A stretch of 64,000 bases of DNA from Fervidicoccaceae archaeon (GTDB lineage: Archaea > Thermoproteota > Thermoprotei_A > Sulfolobales > Fervidicoccaceae), in the NCBI GenBank assembly GCA_038734945.1, contig JAVYOA010000009.1, forward strand, positions 186,001 to 250,000, given 5' to 3'. Position numbers and translations under genes: made by a program. Shown in pieces: positions 1 to 8,845 of the stretch. How positions within the stretch are numbered: the stretch's first letter is position 1; each line of letters opens with the position of its first letter. Under the pieces are notes generated by a model, which saw only the letters and a program-made list of their open reading frames with translations, was not told where the DNA came from and did not search any database.

Positions 1-93
1 TGATGAGATCTCCAACTTTTTCCCCCACTCACATTACACCTCGTTCTTTATACTGCACGCATGAGATTATTAAGGATAATATCTTTTCAGCAG

Positions 94-1425
94 CTATCCA
101 TATAAATACACGAGAATGGAGTAGATTCCCAGCACGACAGCTGGGGGAATTGAGCACAATATCACAATTTCAACATCTTCTTTTTTCCTGGATGAAACTA
201 ACGCATAAATTATTTTGTTCGCAATAGCTGCTGATATGGAGAGAAGCGATCCTGTGCTGATTATTCTCATGTCAACAGTGTTGCCCAATGATAGAAGGGA
301 GAGGACTGTTGCCAAAGCATTGACAAGACCCCCCATGAATGATGTTATAAATATAGCATAGCTACCGAAAAACATTGCCACCAGCTTCACTACTATGAGT
401 ATAAACACGTATAATGAGACTCCAACCAGGGCAAGCTTCATATTGAGGGGGCTTGTTATTTTCATTTCTCTATCACTACCATTTCCATCTCTCAGTCTGC
501 GTGAAATGAAATACGCTAGTGAGAAAAGAATTGCTAGACTAAGCATAACTCCAATTAGGACAACTGAGGCAAACCGCACATAGTCCTTTGGTCCTAGAAA
601 CGCAAGGGCGCTTACAAGAACTGTTATTCCAACTCTTATTATCATGGCAGCATTATCTACAGCCACAACTGGCACAAGTATTTTTTCTGTCAAATTCATT
701 TTTAGCAAGTTCATCAATGTCGCTTCACTGTTTATTAGACCTCCTAGGAAGGAGACAATGGGAAGAGACTTTGAGCCAATGATTTTGTACGTCATATAGC
801 TCAAATAAGAAATGGCAAGCACTAAAGCAAAGAATATGTACAGACCCTTGAGACTTAGACCCCAAATAACATAGTTAGTACCAAATGCTAGGGGTCCAAG
901 TATGAACACTATAAATCCAAGTTCAAGTCCGGCCGATAAATCCTCATAGCTCAATTTCTCTACCGAAGCTGTTACAGCTTTCTTTATAGCAAGAATGCCG
1001 GCAATTAGGAAAGTCAAGCTCATGGAAATAATATAGAACCCATAGCCTGTTAGAAATCCAACAACGAAAGTCAATATGAAGACAAAGTAGCTCGTCAAGC
1101 CAGTCATTCCGGATACAAACATTCTATAGCGTATGTAGAAAGCGAGAACCAGCCCAATGAATACCAGACTGAGAGCAGAGAGAAAGAGACCTGAGTATTG
1201 AGAGACCTGAATCTTTCCACTGAGTACGAGAGCAATTACTGTTCCAAGCAAGCTCATTAGTCCATATGTCCTCACGCCTGGGATTTCTTCTCCAACTTTT
1301 TCCTTTTCAATATGTTCTAGCCTAACTTTATACCTCTCCAGGCCAAGTAGACCCCCTTCCAGAAATGAAATCAGAAGAGTTATTATCACATCGATATCAG
1401 TCTCGGTGACTTGGAAGGAAATCAA
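94..1425 (-). CDS. MgtC/SapB-DUF4010 family membrane protein
   Basis: This is a polytopic membrane protein of 443 residues. The N-terminal ~150 residues carry the MgtC/SapB pattern (GGLLGLERY near residue 25, then PGVRTYGLMSLLGT), with about five hydrophobic helices. The C-terminal half is a DUF4010-like bundle of further helices, including a repeat-like GGLVNALATV segment. MgtC relatives are linked to magnesium and phosphate homeostasis and acid adaptation, but the archaeal two-domain form has no assigned substrate, so transport is only an inference. The start is a TTG with GAGGGA about 7 nt upstream. It stands alone on the minus strand. The window's first 93 bases, downstream of its stop, show no gene. 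Confidence 0.75.
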   Translation of the reverse strand: MISFQVTETDIDVIITLLISFLEGGLLGLERYKVRLEHIEKEKVGEEIPGVRTYGLMSLLGTVIALVLSGKIQVSQYSGLFLSALSLVFIGLVLAFYIRYRMFVSGMTGLTSYFVFILTFVVGFLTGYGFYIISMSLTFLIAGILAIKKAVTASVEKLSYEDLSAGLELGFIVFILGPLAFGTNYVIWGLSLKGLYIFFALVLAISYLSYMTYKIIGSKSLPIVSFLGGLINSEATLMNLLKMNLTEKILVPVVAVDNAAMIIRVGITVLVSALAFLGPKDYVRFASVVLIGVMLSLAILFSLAYFISRRLRDGNGSDREMKITSPLNMKLALVGVSLYVFILIVVKLVAMFFGSYAIFITSFMGGLVNALATVLSLLSLGNTVDMRIISTGSLLSISAAIANKIIYALVSSRKKEDVEIVILCSIPPAVVLGIYSILVYLYG

Positions 1426-1543
1426 TTCTTATCCCTCAGCTGGGATTCTTGGACTCATCCGCATATTGCGTCATAGATAGGGCAATCATCATTTTAAAGC
1501 TTCTCTACTAACTAAATAGAATTATAAGTTTTACTAAATATAT

Positions 1544-2044
1544 TTAGCTTTCTTTAGAAGAGGCTTCGCTTAGCTTTCTGACTTCTCTCTCGATTTCTGG
1601 AAGCAGTCTAAGAAGAGTGGAAAGGGGGAAAACGAAGAAGCTCTCTGGAATGGAGAGAGTTTGGTGGAACTTATTATTTGTATTTAAATGCATCTTCTTC
1701 TCGATTCTGAATGGAAGAACTCTGATCTTAATCTCTTTCTCAGACCTCTTCGCAACAAAAAAGGAAAAAATATTATCAGTCTCTATAAATGCTCCGGTTT
1801 GCAGTTTTCCAGCCTCCTTCCCCCAGCACTTTATATCTATTAATGAGTAGCCCTCGAGCGTGTTCTGAAGAATTTTGCCTAAAAGCTCCTCTACCCTCTC
1901 GCATTGTACATTGAATCTCACGCTTAGCAGCTTATCATCATGATAAAAATTTAAACCAGCTTCGGATAGCTTCTCTATGATCAGGGAATGAGAGAGAAAG
2001 TCTTTGGAGAAAACCGTTATCTTGTTCCAGCACAAGCACTTCAT
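1544..2044 (-). CDS. Hypothetical protein, 166 aa
   Basis: No family is recognised. The product is a mixed alpha/beta soluble protein with no membrane segment. It has a Cys pair near the N terminus (KCLCW), one Cys in each of the later segments QCERVEE and IKCWG, and a charged C-terminal helix (PEIEREVRKLSEA). The ATG at 2044 is preferred over the GTG at 2053, because the GTG lies inside the CGGTG Shine-Dalgarno and leaves normal spacing to the ATG. It lies about 120 bp upstream of the DUF4010 gene on the same strand and could share a transcript with it. Coding potential is supported by length and codon use like its neighbours, but function is unknown. Confidence 0.5.
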   Translation of the reverse strand: MKCLCWNKITVFSKDFLSHSLIIEKLSEAGLNFYHDDKLLSVRFNVQCERVEELLGKILQNTLEGYSLIDIKCWGKEAGKLQTGAFIETDNIFSFFVAKRSEKEIKIRVLPFRIEKKMHLNTNNKFHQTLSIPESFFVFPLSTLLRLLPEIEREVRKLSEASSKES

Positions 2045-2465
2045 TTTGTACACCGTTTTCCTAGCTTTGACCTTTTATCACTCAGGCGGGGATAACGCCT
2101 TCATTGCCAGCTGGCTCGAGCCTTCTAAGCTTCATCATCGTGAAGCAATTGGCAAAGCGCTCAGCAACACAGGCCCACATCATTCTGTCAGCTTCTTTAC
2201 ACTATCATCAACGCGCTTCCAAGATACTATTAAAGTATTTGGGTAAAAATAATTTTCACTGCCTTTGATCCTAGCTTTATTGTTCGATATCCCAGAAGAT
2301 TACGAATTTAGATTTGACGATATTGAAGCAATGAGAAAAGACTTAAAGAATAGCACTCACAATAAAAAAACCATAACCCGAAACGTCCACAATATTTGAA
2401 ATAAAAATCCTTTCAGGCTCGAAAGATCACATATGAGTAATTTAGGCACACTGAGGTAAGCTAAA
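2045..2465. other. Intergenic region, about 420 bp, between divergent genes
   Basis: No convincing gene is visible. The right half contains a short open frame (TTG at 2280 to about 2400, LFDIPEDYEFRFDDIEAM...) whose composition looks coding but which has no Shine-Dalgarno and no recognisable family, so it could be a gene remnant. AT-rich TATA-like tracts occur near 2230-2255 and 2395-2410 and would serve the 2466 gene. The segment 2100-2200 is less AT-rich and carries small imperfect hairpins (AAGCTTCATCATCGTGAAGC). Nothing here is firm. Confidence 0.3.
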
Positions 2466-2699
2466 TTGGCTATCAGGCACAAATGCATTGTATGTGGTAA
2501 GGTATTTCATGAGGGTCAGGGGTATGTACTAACGAGAGGTAATATCGTACTGGAATTTCATTCGAGCAAATGCCTTTCCAAATTCTTCTCCAGAGTTTTC
2601 TATGACTCCACCGATATCACATGTATTAATGAAACCATTAAAAAGCTCCTTGAGGAATATCGAGAGCTTGAGGAGAGAAGAGAGAAGAAGCTGGAATAG
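2466..2699 (+). CDS. Small L24e/TRASH-like zinc-finger protein
   Basis: This 77-residue protein begins with a C-x2-C knuckle (CIVCGK, residues 8-11) followed by a second pair in the context FHSSKC about 24 residues later. That is the layout of the ribosomal L24e/TRASH treble-clef fold, except that the third ligand is His rather than Cys. The C-terminal 35 residues form a charged helix (LLEEYRELEERREKK). TRASH-type domains are associated with metal sensing or metallochaperone roles. The gene ends 3 bp before an iron-handling ferritin-VIT1 gene, which suggests a metal-linked role. The start is TTG. It is not ribosomal protein L24e itself, which lacks this charged tail and has four Cys. Confidence 0.6.
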   Translation: MAIRHKCIVCGKVFHEGQGYVLTRGNIVLEFHSSKCLSKFFSRVFYDSTDITCINETIKKLLEEYRELEERREKKLE

Positions 2700-2702
2700 C
2701 TG

Positions 2703-3608
2703 GTGGGCCAGGCAATGGATGATCTGAAGAATAGCTTGGAGAAGTTCTGCATAGACGAATACGTTGATAGCAAAATATATGAAGCTCTTGCCAAGCAGGA
2801 GAAGGATTCAAGGAAAAGAGAAGTTCTCCAGAGGATGAGCTTGGAGGAAAGACAGCATTATGAATTCTGGAAAAGCTTGATAGGATCAGAATGCAGGACA
2901 ACAGGAATCAAAAGAAAAATATTAACTATGCTGATGTTGAGAAAGTTATTTGGACTAACATTCACTTCGCTTTTTCTGGAAAGACATGAAGCCGAAGTTG
3001 TGGAGGCATATGAGAGCATAGCACAGAAGCTTCCACAGCAGTTCTCCAAGATGCTTGAAAAAATTATAGAGGAAGAGGAAAAGCACGAGAGGGAAACGAT
3101 ATCAGAAATAGATGAGAGGATCGTGAAATATATGAGCTTCGTTATACTAGGCCTTGCAGATGCTATTGTTGAGATCAATGGAGTGCATGCCGGTTTTCTA
3201 GGTGTTACTGAGTCCACAATAGTTACTGGCATAGCTGGCCTTGTAGTTGGATTATCTGCAGCAATATCTATGGCTTCAGCAGCCTATCTCCAAGCAAAAC
3301 ATGAAGCAGGAAAATCTCCCAAGACCTCCGCATTGATGACAGGAGTGGCTTATATACTTGCTGTCGTTGCTCTTGCTCTTCCCTATTTTATCATAAGGCA
3401 CATGCTCTCTGCTTTTGCCATCTCTGTTAGTCTAGGAATAGCTATGATAGCGGGCTTCACATTCTACGCTTCTGTCCTGCAGGACAAGAAATTTACAAGG
3501 GAATTCCTCGAATCCGTTGTTCTAATGATGGGGACGGCTCTAGCTTCTTATCTGTTTGGAGATTTGCTTGGAACTGTATTTGGAATAAGGGGCCTCTTAG
3601 GACCTTGA
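2703..3608 (+). CDS. Ferritin-like/VIT1 fusion protein (MbfA-like iron transporter)
   Basis: Residues 1-150 form a rubrerythrin-like four-helix bundle with diiron ligands visible as ExxH pairs (EERQHYEFW near residue 50 and EEEEKHE near 120) plus upstream Glu residues. Residues ~145-301 form a VIT1/CCC1-type membrane domain (GLADAIVEINGVHAGFLG, then GLSAAISMASAAYL) with about five transmembrane helices. Bacterial proteins of this architecture (MbfA) bind iron through the ferritin domain and export it or protect against peroxide. The same role is likely here. The start is GTG at 2703; an ATG four codons downstream is an alternative. It is probably co-transcribed with the zinc-finger gene 3 bp upstream and is convergent with sufB. 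Confidence 0.8.
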   Translation: MGQAMDDLKNSLEKFCIDEYVDSKIYEALAKQEKDSRKREVLQRMSLEERQHYEFWKSLIGSECRTTGIKRKILTMLMLRKLFGLTFTSLFLERHEAEVVEAYESIAQKLPQQFSKMLEKIIEEEEKHERETISEIDERIVKYMSFVILGLADAIVEINGVHAGFLGVTESTIVTGIAGLVVGLSAAISMASAAYLQAKHEAGKSPKTSALMTGVAYILAVVALALPYFIIRHMLSAFAISVSLGIAMIAGFTFYASVLQDKKFTREFLESVVLMMGTALASYLFGDLLGTVFGIRGLLGP

Positions 3609-3627
3609 TCGTTTTTTCATATGGAAA

Positions 3628-4710
3628 TCATCCCTTTGCTTTGCTAATTCTTTCCAATATTGAGTCAACAGCACCTTTCATTGTTCTCGGAAGCTCTGAG
3701 AAACCTGTTTCCAAAAATCCCCTTATTAGCAGTGAAATCGCCTCGTCCTCGCTGAAACCCTTTGTCTCCAAATACTCAAGCTCCTCTCTCTTTATTTTCC
3801 CTATGCTAGCCTCATGAGTTAGTTCAGCATCACTGGATCTCGAGTTAAGCTCTGGAATAGATATTACTTCCGAGCCCTCATCAAGAGTTATTCCTCTACA
3901 TTCAATGTGCCCTTTTACCATTTTTCCTGATGCAAATATCCTAGCCTTTGACCTTATTTTGCTCCTGTTCCTCGCCAAAAGCCTGGATATCATTTGGGAT
4001 GAAGATCCAGATCCGTTCAGAAAAACTTCCGTACTATAAGAAAGTGAGCTTTCCCCACTACCTGCAACAATCTGATCTATTCTCGATGCTGAGTTATTTC
4101 CATCTTGATGAATTGCTGTATTGAAGGAAATTGATTTGGCTTCAGAATAGTTTATGTACAAATCCTGATAGACACCATTATCTTCGATCTCTGCAGCAGT
4201 AAATGCCGAAACGTTTATGCCTGGAAGCCAGTTGTGAAGCATTATTTTGGTGAACTTAGCGTTCCGCATAACATGTATCTCCTCTAAGCTCGAATGAACA
4301 GCTTCATTGACTAAGGTAAAACAACCAGAGACTCCAACAGCACTTGCTCCATCATCTACAACCGTCAAGTTATATACTTTCTGAATCACCCCTCCTCTTC
4401 CAAGAACAAAGCAATTAAATATTGGCTCTTCAACAACAGTTCCCTTAGGCACATATAGAAATATCCCACTGTCAACACGCCTTAAGTCTCCCTGAATTCT
4501 CTTGAAGGCAAATTTTTCAAAGATATCCGGATGCTCCTTTTCTGCCTCATGTATTTCCATATAAATGACTCCCAGCTGCTCCAATCTCTTAGCAATTTTC
4601 TTGTAAGCGAAGGATTCGTTTAAAACAACCCCCCCTCCCTTTTCTAGGTCAAGTCCAAGCTCCTTTGCTCTGGAAATAGCATCTCTAAGCTTATTTTCTT
4701 CCCTGTTCAT
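3628..4710 (-). CDS. sufB: SufB/SufD-family Fe-S scaffold protein (SmsB-like)
   Basis: This 360-residue protein belongs to the SufB/SufD beta-helix family. The diagnostic C-terminal signature is present (SIPELNSRSSDAELTHEASIG, read as ISIPEL then ELTHEASIGKI), followed by the helical EELEYLETKGFSEDEA segment. It is much shorter than bacterial SufB (~470-490 aa) and lacks the long N-terminal region, which fits the minimal archaeal SufBC (SMS) systems. With the SufC ATPase, encoded 3 bp upstream, it would assemble and transfer Fe-S clusters in the cytoplasm. No second SufB/D paralogue, SufS or SufU lies nearby. A GGAGGG-like site precedes the ATG. Client proteins in this window include the Mo-hydroxylase small subunits and PorD. 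Confidence 0.88.
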   Translation of the reverse strand: MNREENKLRDAISRAKELGLDLEKGGGVVLNESFAYKKIAKRLEQLGVIYMEIHEAEKEHPDIFEKFAFKRIQGDLRRVDSGIFLYVPKGTVVEEPIFNCFVLGRGGVIQKVYNLTVVDDGASAVGVSGCFTLVNEAVHSSLEEIHVMRNAKFTKIMLHNWLPGINVSAFTAAEIEDNGVYQDLYINYSEAKSISFNTAIHQDGNNSASRIDQIVAGSGESSLSYSTEVFLNGSGSSSQMISRLLARNRSKIRSKARIFASGKMVKGHIECRGITLDEGSEVISIPELNSRSSDAELTHEASIGKIKREELEYLETKGFSEDEAISLLIRGFLETGFSELPRTMKGAVDSILERISKAKG

Positions 4711-4713
4711 TTC

Positions 4714-5478
4714 CTAACCCTCCCCCTCCACACTGAAGTTGCTGTAGCCTTCAGAAATCACGGTTCTGAGCATTTTCTTAGCATCACCGCCGGGAGAAAT
4801 CTTCCCTCCTATCATGATATATCCTCTCCCCAATTTCCTGAGAAATCTGCTCAACAATCCAGCATGTGTGACCAAGAGGACTGCTACCCCCCTTATAGCA
4901 AGATCATCTATTAACCTCGCAATTCTCTTAACAGAATCAATGTCAACTCCACTGTCGGGCTCATCTAGGAGTGCTACTTTCGGCTTTGAAAGGAGAATCG
5001 TAGCCATTTCAACTCTCTTCATCTCCCCTCCACTGAATCCAGAGAAAGCAGGTCGCTCCAAAAGATGTGGAATCATTGTTTCGGACACTATGCTTTGTAT
5101 TTCACTCTGCGTTCCATAAATATTTGAAATTTTTTCGAATAGCCAGCTAGTTTTCAGTGAGATAGGAGGAGGAGACTGGTTGGCTATTGCTATACCATTG
5201 CGAGCTCTCTCCCAGGGCGGGAGATCTGTTATGTCCTTTGAGTAAAGGAGAATTCTCCCCTCTTTAATTCTATAATTGGGCAATCCCATAATTGTCTTTA
5301 GGAGAGAGGTCTTTCCACTCCCATTCGGTCCCATGAGGACAACTATCTCGCCTGGATTCACATCTAGGCTAGCATTTCTTATTACTAGTTTCCCATTCAC
5401 CTCAACGCTGAGATTTTCAACTGCGAGGGCCCTTTGCTGCAAAACCTTCACCCGGCCATCGAATAAGACTATTTCCAC
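4714..5478 (-). CDS. sufC: SufC-type ABC ATPase for Fe-S cluster assembly
   Basis: This is an ABC ATPase of 254 residues. It has Walker A (GPNGSGKTS, residues ~50-58), the SufC-type signature FSGGEMKRVEM, Walker B ending LLDEPDSGVD, and a switch His (VTHAG). The form FSGGExKRxE followed by DEPDSGxD is characteristic of SufC rather than of transport ATPases, and no permease is adjacent. It energises the SufB partner encoded directly downstream. The listed start is GTG. An alternative TTG about 12 codons in (before QQRALAVENL) is possible, because the TATA-like box at ~5488-5497 leaves almost no leader for the longer form. Confidence 0.9.
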   Translation of the reverse strand: MEIVLFDGRVKVLQQRALAVENLSVEVNGKLVIRNASLDVNPGEIVVLMGPNGSGKTSLLKTIMGLPNYRIKEGRILLYSKDITDLPPWERARNGIAIANQSPPPISLKTSWLFEKISNIYGTQSEIQSIVSETMIPHLLERPAFSGFSGGEMKRVEMATILLSKPKVALLDEPDSGVDIDSVKRIARLIDDLAIRGVAVLLVTHAGLLSRFLRKLGRGYIMIGGKISPGGDAKKMLRTVISEGYSNFSVEGEG

Positions 5479-5633
5479 CTGAAGAGAATATAAGCTTCTT
5501 TCATCGTCATTCCAAAAATTTTCTGAAAAACAGCAAGTTTGCCAAATGGCTGCAGCTGTTTAAGTAAGCAAACTATAGTTTTAAATATAAACATTTAAAA
5601 ATGATATTTTATGGCAATAAAGGTGGGTATCCC
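5479..5633. promoter_or_regulatory. Divergent promoter region, sufC and Mo-hydroxylase operon 1
   Basis: For the rightward operon, a TATA-like tract TTTAAATATA lies at 5580-5590, which places transcription start near 5610-5615. An AGGTGG Shine-Dalgarno follows at 5621-5626, 7 nt before a TTG in frame with the large-subunit gene. This order (TATA, start site, SD, TTG 5634) argues against the upstream ATG at 5601. For sufC, a leftward TATA-like sequence (GCTTATATTC on the minus strand) lies around 5488-5497. Confidence 0.45.
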
Positions 5634-7964
5634 TTGGCTTCTATTGACTTGGAAAGGCTAATGAACAAATGGCTTCAGGCATCAGAATTCTATGTGGTTG
5701 GGAAAAGGGTGGAAAGAACAGATAGTCTAGAGAAGGCTATGGGTATAACAAAATTTACCGAGGATTTCTATATGAAAGACATGCTATTTGTGAAGCAGAT
5801 CCTCAGCAAGCATCCTCATGCCAGGATAGTTTCCATAGATGATTCTGAAGCTAGAAGAGTAAATGGATTTTTGCGAATCGTCAGGGCCTCAGATATACCT
5901 GGAGAAAATCAGGTAGGTTATTCGCTCCCTGATCAACCACTTCTTGCTCACAAAAAGGTCAGATATGTTGGTGAACCAGTAGCCTTGGTGATAGCTAGAG
6001 ATTTCGAATCTGCTATAGAGGCTTCCAGGCTTGTAAGCGTAAGCTATGAACCCATTCCCTATATCATTAATGCAGAGGAGGCAATCAGAGAGAAAAACAT
6101 CCTAGTTCACGAGGAGAACGGCTCCAACATAGCATTCAGGACAAAGGTGAGGAAGGGAGACGTTGAAAAGGGATTTTCCGAATCTCATGTGGTTGTTGAA
6201 AACACATATAGAACAGCTCATCAAGAGCATGCCTATTTGGAAACTGAGGCCGCTATAGCAATTCCAGGCCTCGAAGGAAAGCTCACAATAATTTCTCCTT
6301 CTCAGTATCCTCATCTTACACAAAAAATTGTTTCCAAGGTACTTGGTCTGCCGGCGAGTTCTATAAGAGTTATCGTTCCATATTTAGGAGGGGGATTTGG
6401 TGGAAAAGACGATCAGGGCCCGCTCACATCCGCGAAGGCAGCTCTTGTTTCATATCTTACAGGAAAGCCATCCTTTATAATATATTCAAGAGAAGAGAGC
6501 ATTGCAGTTCATCCAAAAAGAGAAGCCACAACAATAAGGTACAAGAGCGGAGCAGATGCTGAAGGAAAGTTGAAGGCAATAGAAGTGGAAATAATTCATG
6601 ATACAGGGGCATATGCAAACAGAGGACCATTCATACTTTGGAGAGCCACCATGCATGCCTCAGGGCCATATGAGGTGCCCAATGCGAAGGTAGACGGTTA
6701 TTGCGTCTATACTAACAAAATCTATCAGGGATCATTCAGAGGCTTTGGAAACCCCTCGGTCCAGTTCGCAGCGGAAAGCCAAATGGACATTCTTGCTGAG
6801 AAGCTGGGAATTGATCCCCTTGACATTAGACTTAAGAATATTCTGACTCCTGGAGCAAGAACGATCACTGGGCAGGAGCTGGATTCTTCTGTAGGAATTA
6901 AGGATGCCCTAGAGGCTGTTGCAAAAAGAGCAGAATGGAGAGAAAAACGAATTGCATATTCAAGAGAGAGAGGCACACTCAGGAGGGGAATTGGAATAGG
7001 AGTGGCTTGGCATGGAATAAGTACATCTAGAGGTGTTCCCGACTGGTCTGCAGGAACTGTTAAAATAGAACCAGACGGTTCCGTTTCGGTTCTCGTAGGA
7101 ATTGTTGAAATAGGACAGGGATCTCCTTCGTCTTCACACAGACAGATAGTCGCTGAGGTGCTGGGAGCACCTCTCAACATGGTTCACGTCTACTTTGGAA
7201 CTTCAGATGCTCCCGACGGAGGTGCAACCCATGCCTCTAGAGGTACAGGCATAGGTGCTATCGGCATCTATGTTGCATCTATAGAACTTAGAGAGAGACT
7301 AAATGCTCTTGCAGCAAAGCTGTTGGAAACTGAACCAGAGGATATTTCAATTAGCGACGGGATAGTATCATCGAAATCTGATCCCTCTAAGAGGATTAGT
7401 TGGACCGAGCTTATTAAGAAAGCATATTCTAGCGGTATCAACATGACAGCTTCAGGGTATTTCTTTTTACCGAAAGGAAAGTTTTACGACGATATTGGTC
7501 AGGGATTTGCCTATATTTCCTATAGCTACATGGCATTAATAACTGAGGTCCAGGTAGATACGGAGACCGGAGAAGTGAAAGTTCTCAAAGTTTATCCAGC
7601 AATTTCTGCTGGGAAGGTGATAAATCCAGTGCAGGTAGAGGGTCAGATCGAGGGAGGGTTTGTCCAGGGCATGGGAATGGCCCTCATGGAATCTCTCTCT
7701 TTCAATGAAAGAGGAGAGATAGTGAACAAAGACCTAACTGATTATGTGATTCCATCGTCACTCGATGCTCCAGAAATAGAAGAGCCAATTTTCATAGAGG
7801 ACAGATTCAAGTATGGTCCTCTAGGAGCAAAAGGAGTCGGTGAGATGGCTCTAATACCTGCTCCCGCCTCTATAGCAAATGCCGTATCGCATGCTATTGG
7901 AAAAAGAGTAGTGGAACTACCTATTACAGCAGAAAAAGTTCTAAAATTAATAGAGGGGAGGTGA
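5634..7964 (+). CDS. Xanthine dehydrogenase-family molybdopterin large subunit, copy 1
   Basis: This is the Mo-cofactor subunit of a three-component xanthine dehydrogenase/aldehyde oxidase-type hydroxylase. Domain order is the a/b hammerhead (first ~120 residues, ending in the VGEPVALVIA region), then the Mo-binding domains. It retains the family motifs GGGFGGK, GSFRGFGNP, EIGQG (GQG at ~7113-7121) and the C-terminal GPLGAKGVGE, whose Glu is the catalytic base. It lacks the CSFR loop of CO dehydrogenase, so a purine, aldehyde or N-heterocycle substrate is more likely than CO. The start TTG 5634 has AGGTGG 7 nt upstream; ATG 5601 and ATG 5661 are alternatives. It is followed directly by FAD and 2Fe-2S subunits in L-M-S order. 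The true substrate cannot be read from the sequence. Confidence 0.88.
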   Translation: MASIDLERLMNKWLQASEFYVVGKRVERTDSLEKAMGITKFTEDFYMKDMLFVKQILSKHPHARIVSIDDSEARRVNGFLRIVRASDIPGENQVGYSLPDQPLLAHKKVRYVGEPVALVIARDFESAIEASRLVSVSYEPIPYIINAEEAIREKNILVHEENGSNIAFRTKVRKGDVEKGFSESHVVVENTYRTAHQEHAYLETEAAIAIPGLEGKLTIISPSQYPHLTQKIVSKVLGLPASSIRVIVPYLGGGFGGKDDQGPLTSAKAALVSYLTGKPSFIIYSREESIAVHPKREATTIRYKSGADAEGKLKAIEVEIIHDTGAYANRGPFILWRATMHASGPYEVPNAKVDGYCVYTNKIYQGSFRGFGNPSVQFAAESQMDILAEKLGIDPLDIRLKNILTPGARTITGQELDSSVGIKDALEAVAKRAEWREKRIAYSRERGTLRRGIGIGVAWHGISTSRGVPDWSAGTVKIEPDGSVSVLVGIVEIGQGSPSSSHRQIVAEVLGAPLNMVHVYFGTSDAPDGGATHASRGTGIGAIGIYVASIELRERLNALAAKLLETEPEDISISDGIVSSKSDPSKRISWTELIKKAYSSGINMTASGYFFLPKGKFYDDIGQGFAYISYSYMALITEVQVDTETGEVKVLKVYPAISAGKVINPVQVEGQIEGGFVQGMGMALMESLSFNERGEIVNKDLTDYVIPSSLDAPEIEEPIFIEDRFKYGPLGAKGVGEMALIPAPASIANAVSHAIGKRVVELPITAEKVLKLIEGR

Positions 7965-7969
7965 GTAAT

Positions 7970-8845
7970 TTGTTCTATTCACTGCCAAGCTTCGAATATA
8001 CTAGAGCAGATAGCTTAAGCGTGGCATTAGATTTACTGAAGGAAGGGAATTGGAAGCTGCTGGCAGGAGGAACAGATCTGCTAATCGATATAAAGACTGG
8101 GAGGCAAGCTCCAAAAAAACTATTGGATATATCCAGGATCAATGAGATAAGATATGTTAGGCCAAACGAAAATATAATTAGAATAGGGGGAGGCTCAAGG
8201 CTTCAGGAATTGCTCGAAAATATTGTAATCAGAGAGAGGTTGCCATTGCTGGCATCAGCTATACGAGAGATGGCGTCTTGGCAAATAAGAAACGTTGCGA
8301 CGATTGCTGGGAATCTCTGCAATGCATCTCCAGCAGCAGACTCAGCCCCTCCCCTTCTTGTCCACGAAGCAAAAGTCCGGTTGGCCTCAACAGCAGGTTC
8401 CAGAATTGTCCCTCTTAAGGACTTCTTCATAGGTCCTAGGAAAACGGTAATGAGAGATGACGAGATGCTAACAGAGATAGAAGTCCCGTCTCTTGAGGGA
8501 TATTCTTACTGGTACTATAAGCTGGGAAGGAGAAATGCTTTTACCCTCTCTGTAGTCTCTGTTGCTGTTGCCTTGAAAATAGAGGATGGGAAATTCTCAG
8601 ATGTTAGGATAGCCCTCGGATCTGTGGCACCCAAACCTGTAAGAGCCCTCAGCGTCGAGGAGGAACTGGTTGAAAGAAATGCGGATGTCTCATTAGCCTA
8701 CCGGGCAGCCGAGCTCGTCGAAAGGGACATATCGCCTATCAGCGATGTAAGGGCTTCCGCTGATTATAGAATGAAGGTTTCCAAGGTACTTATAAAAAGA
8801 GCTCTTATAGAATCGATAAAACGCTCAAGAGGTGAGCTGCTCTGA
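7970..8845 (+). CDS. Mo-hydroxylase FAD-binding medium subunit, copy 1
   Basis: This is the FAD subunit (PCMH/CoxM family, ~291 residues) that passes electrons between the 2Fe-2S subunit and its acceptor. The two flavin-binding motifs are present: AGGTDLLIDIK near residue 30 and TIAGNLCNASPAADSAPP near residue 110. The C-terminal CO_deh_flav_C region includes ALGSVAPKPVRA. A GTG at 7961 overlaps the large-subunit stop, but it lies inside the GGGGAGGTGA Shine-Dalgarno (7955-7964), so TTG 7970 is the better start. Bases 8303-8377 are identical to 13461-13535 in the second FAD-subunit gene, although the flanks have diverged. Confidence 0.9.
   Translation: MFYSLPSFEYTRADSLSVALDLLKEGNWKLLAGGTDLLIDIKTGRQAPKKLLDISRINEIRYVRPNENIIRIGGGSRLQELLENIVIRERLPLLASAIREMASWQIRNVATIAGNLCNASPAADSAPPLLVHEAKVRLASTAGSRIVPLKDFFIGPRKTVMRDDEMLTEIEVPSLEGYSYWYYKLGRRNAFTLSVVSVAVALKIEDGKFSDVRIALGSVAPKPVRALSVEEELVERNADVSLAYRAAELVERDISPISDVRASADYRMKVSKVLIKRALIESIKRSRGELL
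8303..8377 (+). repeat. 75-bp perfect repeat, copy 1 (with 13461-13535)
   Basis: This segment is identical base for base to 13461-13535, begins ATTGCTGGGAATCTCTGCAA and ends AAGCAAAAGTC. Both copies lie at the same place in paralogous FAD-subunit genes and encode the second flavin-binding motif. Identity stops abruptly on both sides: the preceding base is G here and A there, and the next bases are CGG here and ATC there. Synonymous sites are identical across 25 codons, unlike the rest of the genes, which points to gene conversion. Confidence 0.9.

Noticed and set aside
2280-2400. Short coding-like frame LFDIPEDYEFRFDD... in the 2045-2465 spacer
   Set aside because: About 40 codons only, no ribosome site, and an overlapping second frame looks equally plausible. 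A decayed gene is possible but cannot be supported.
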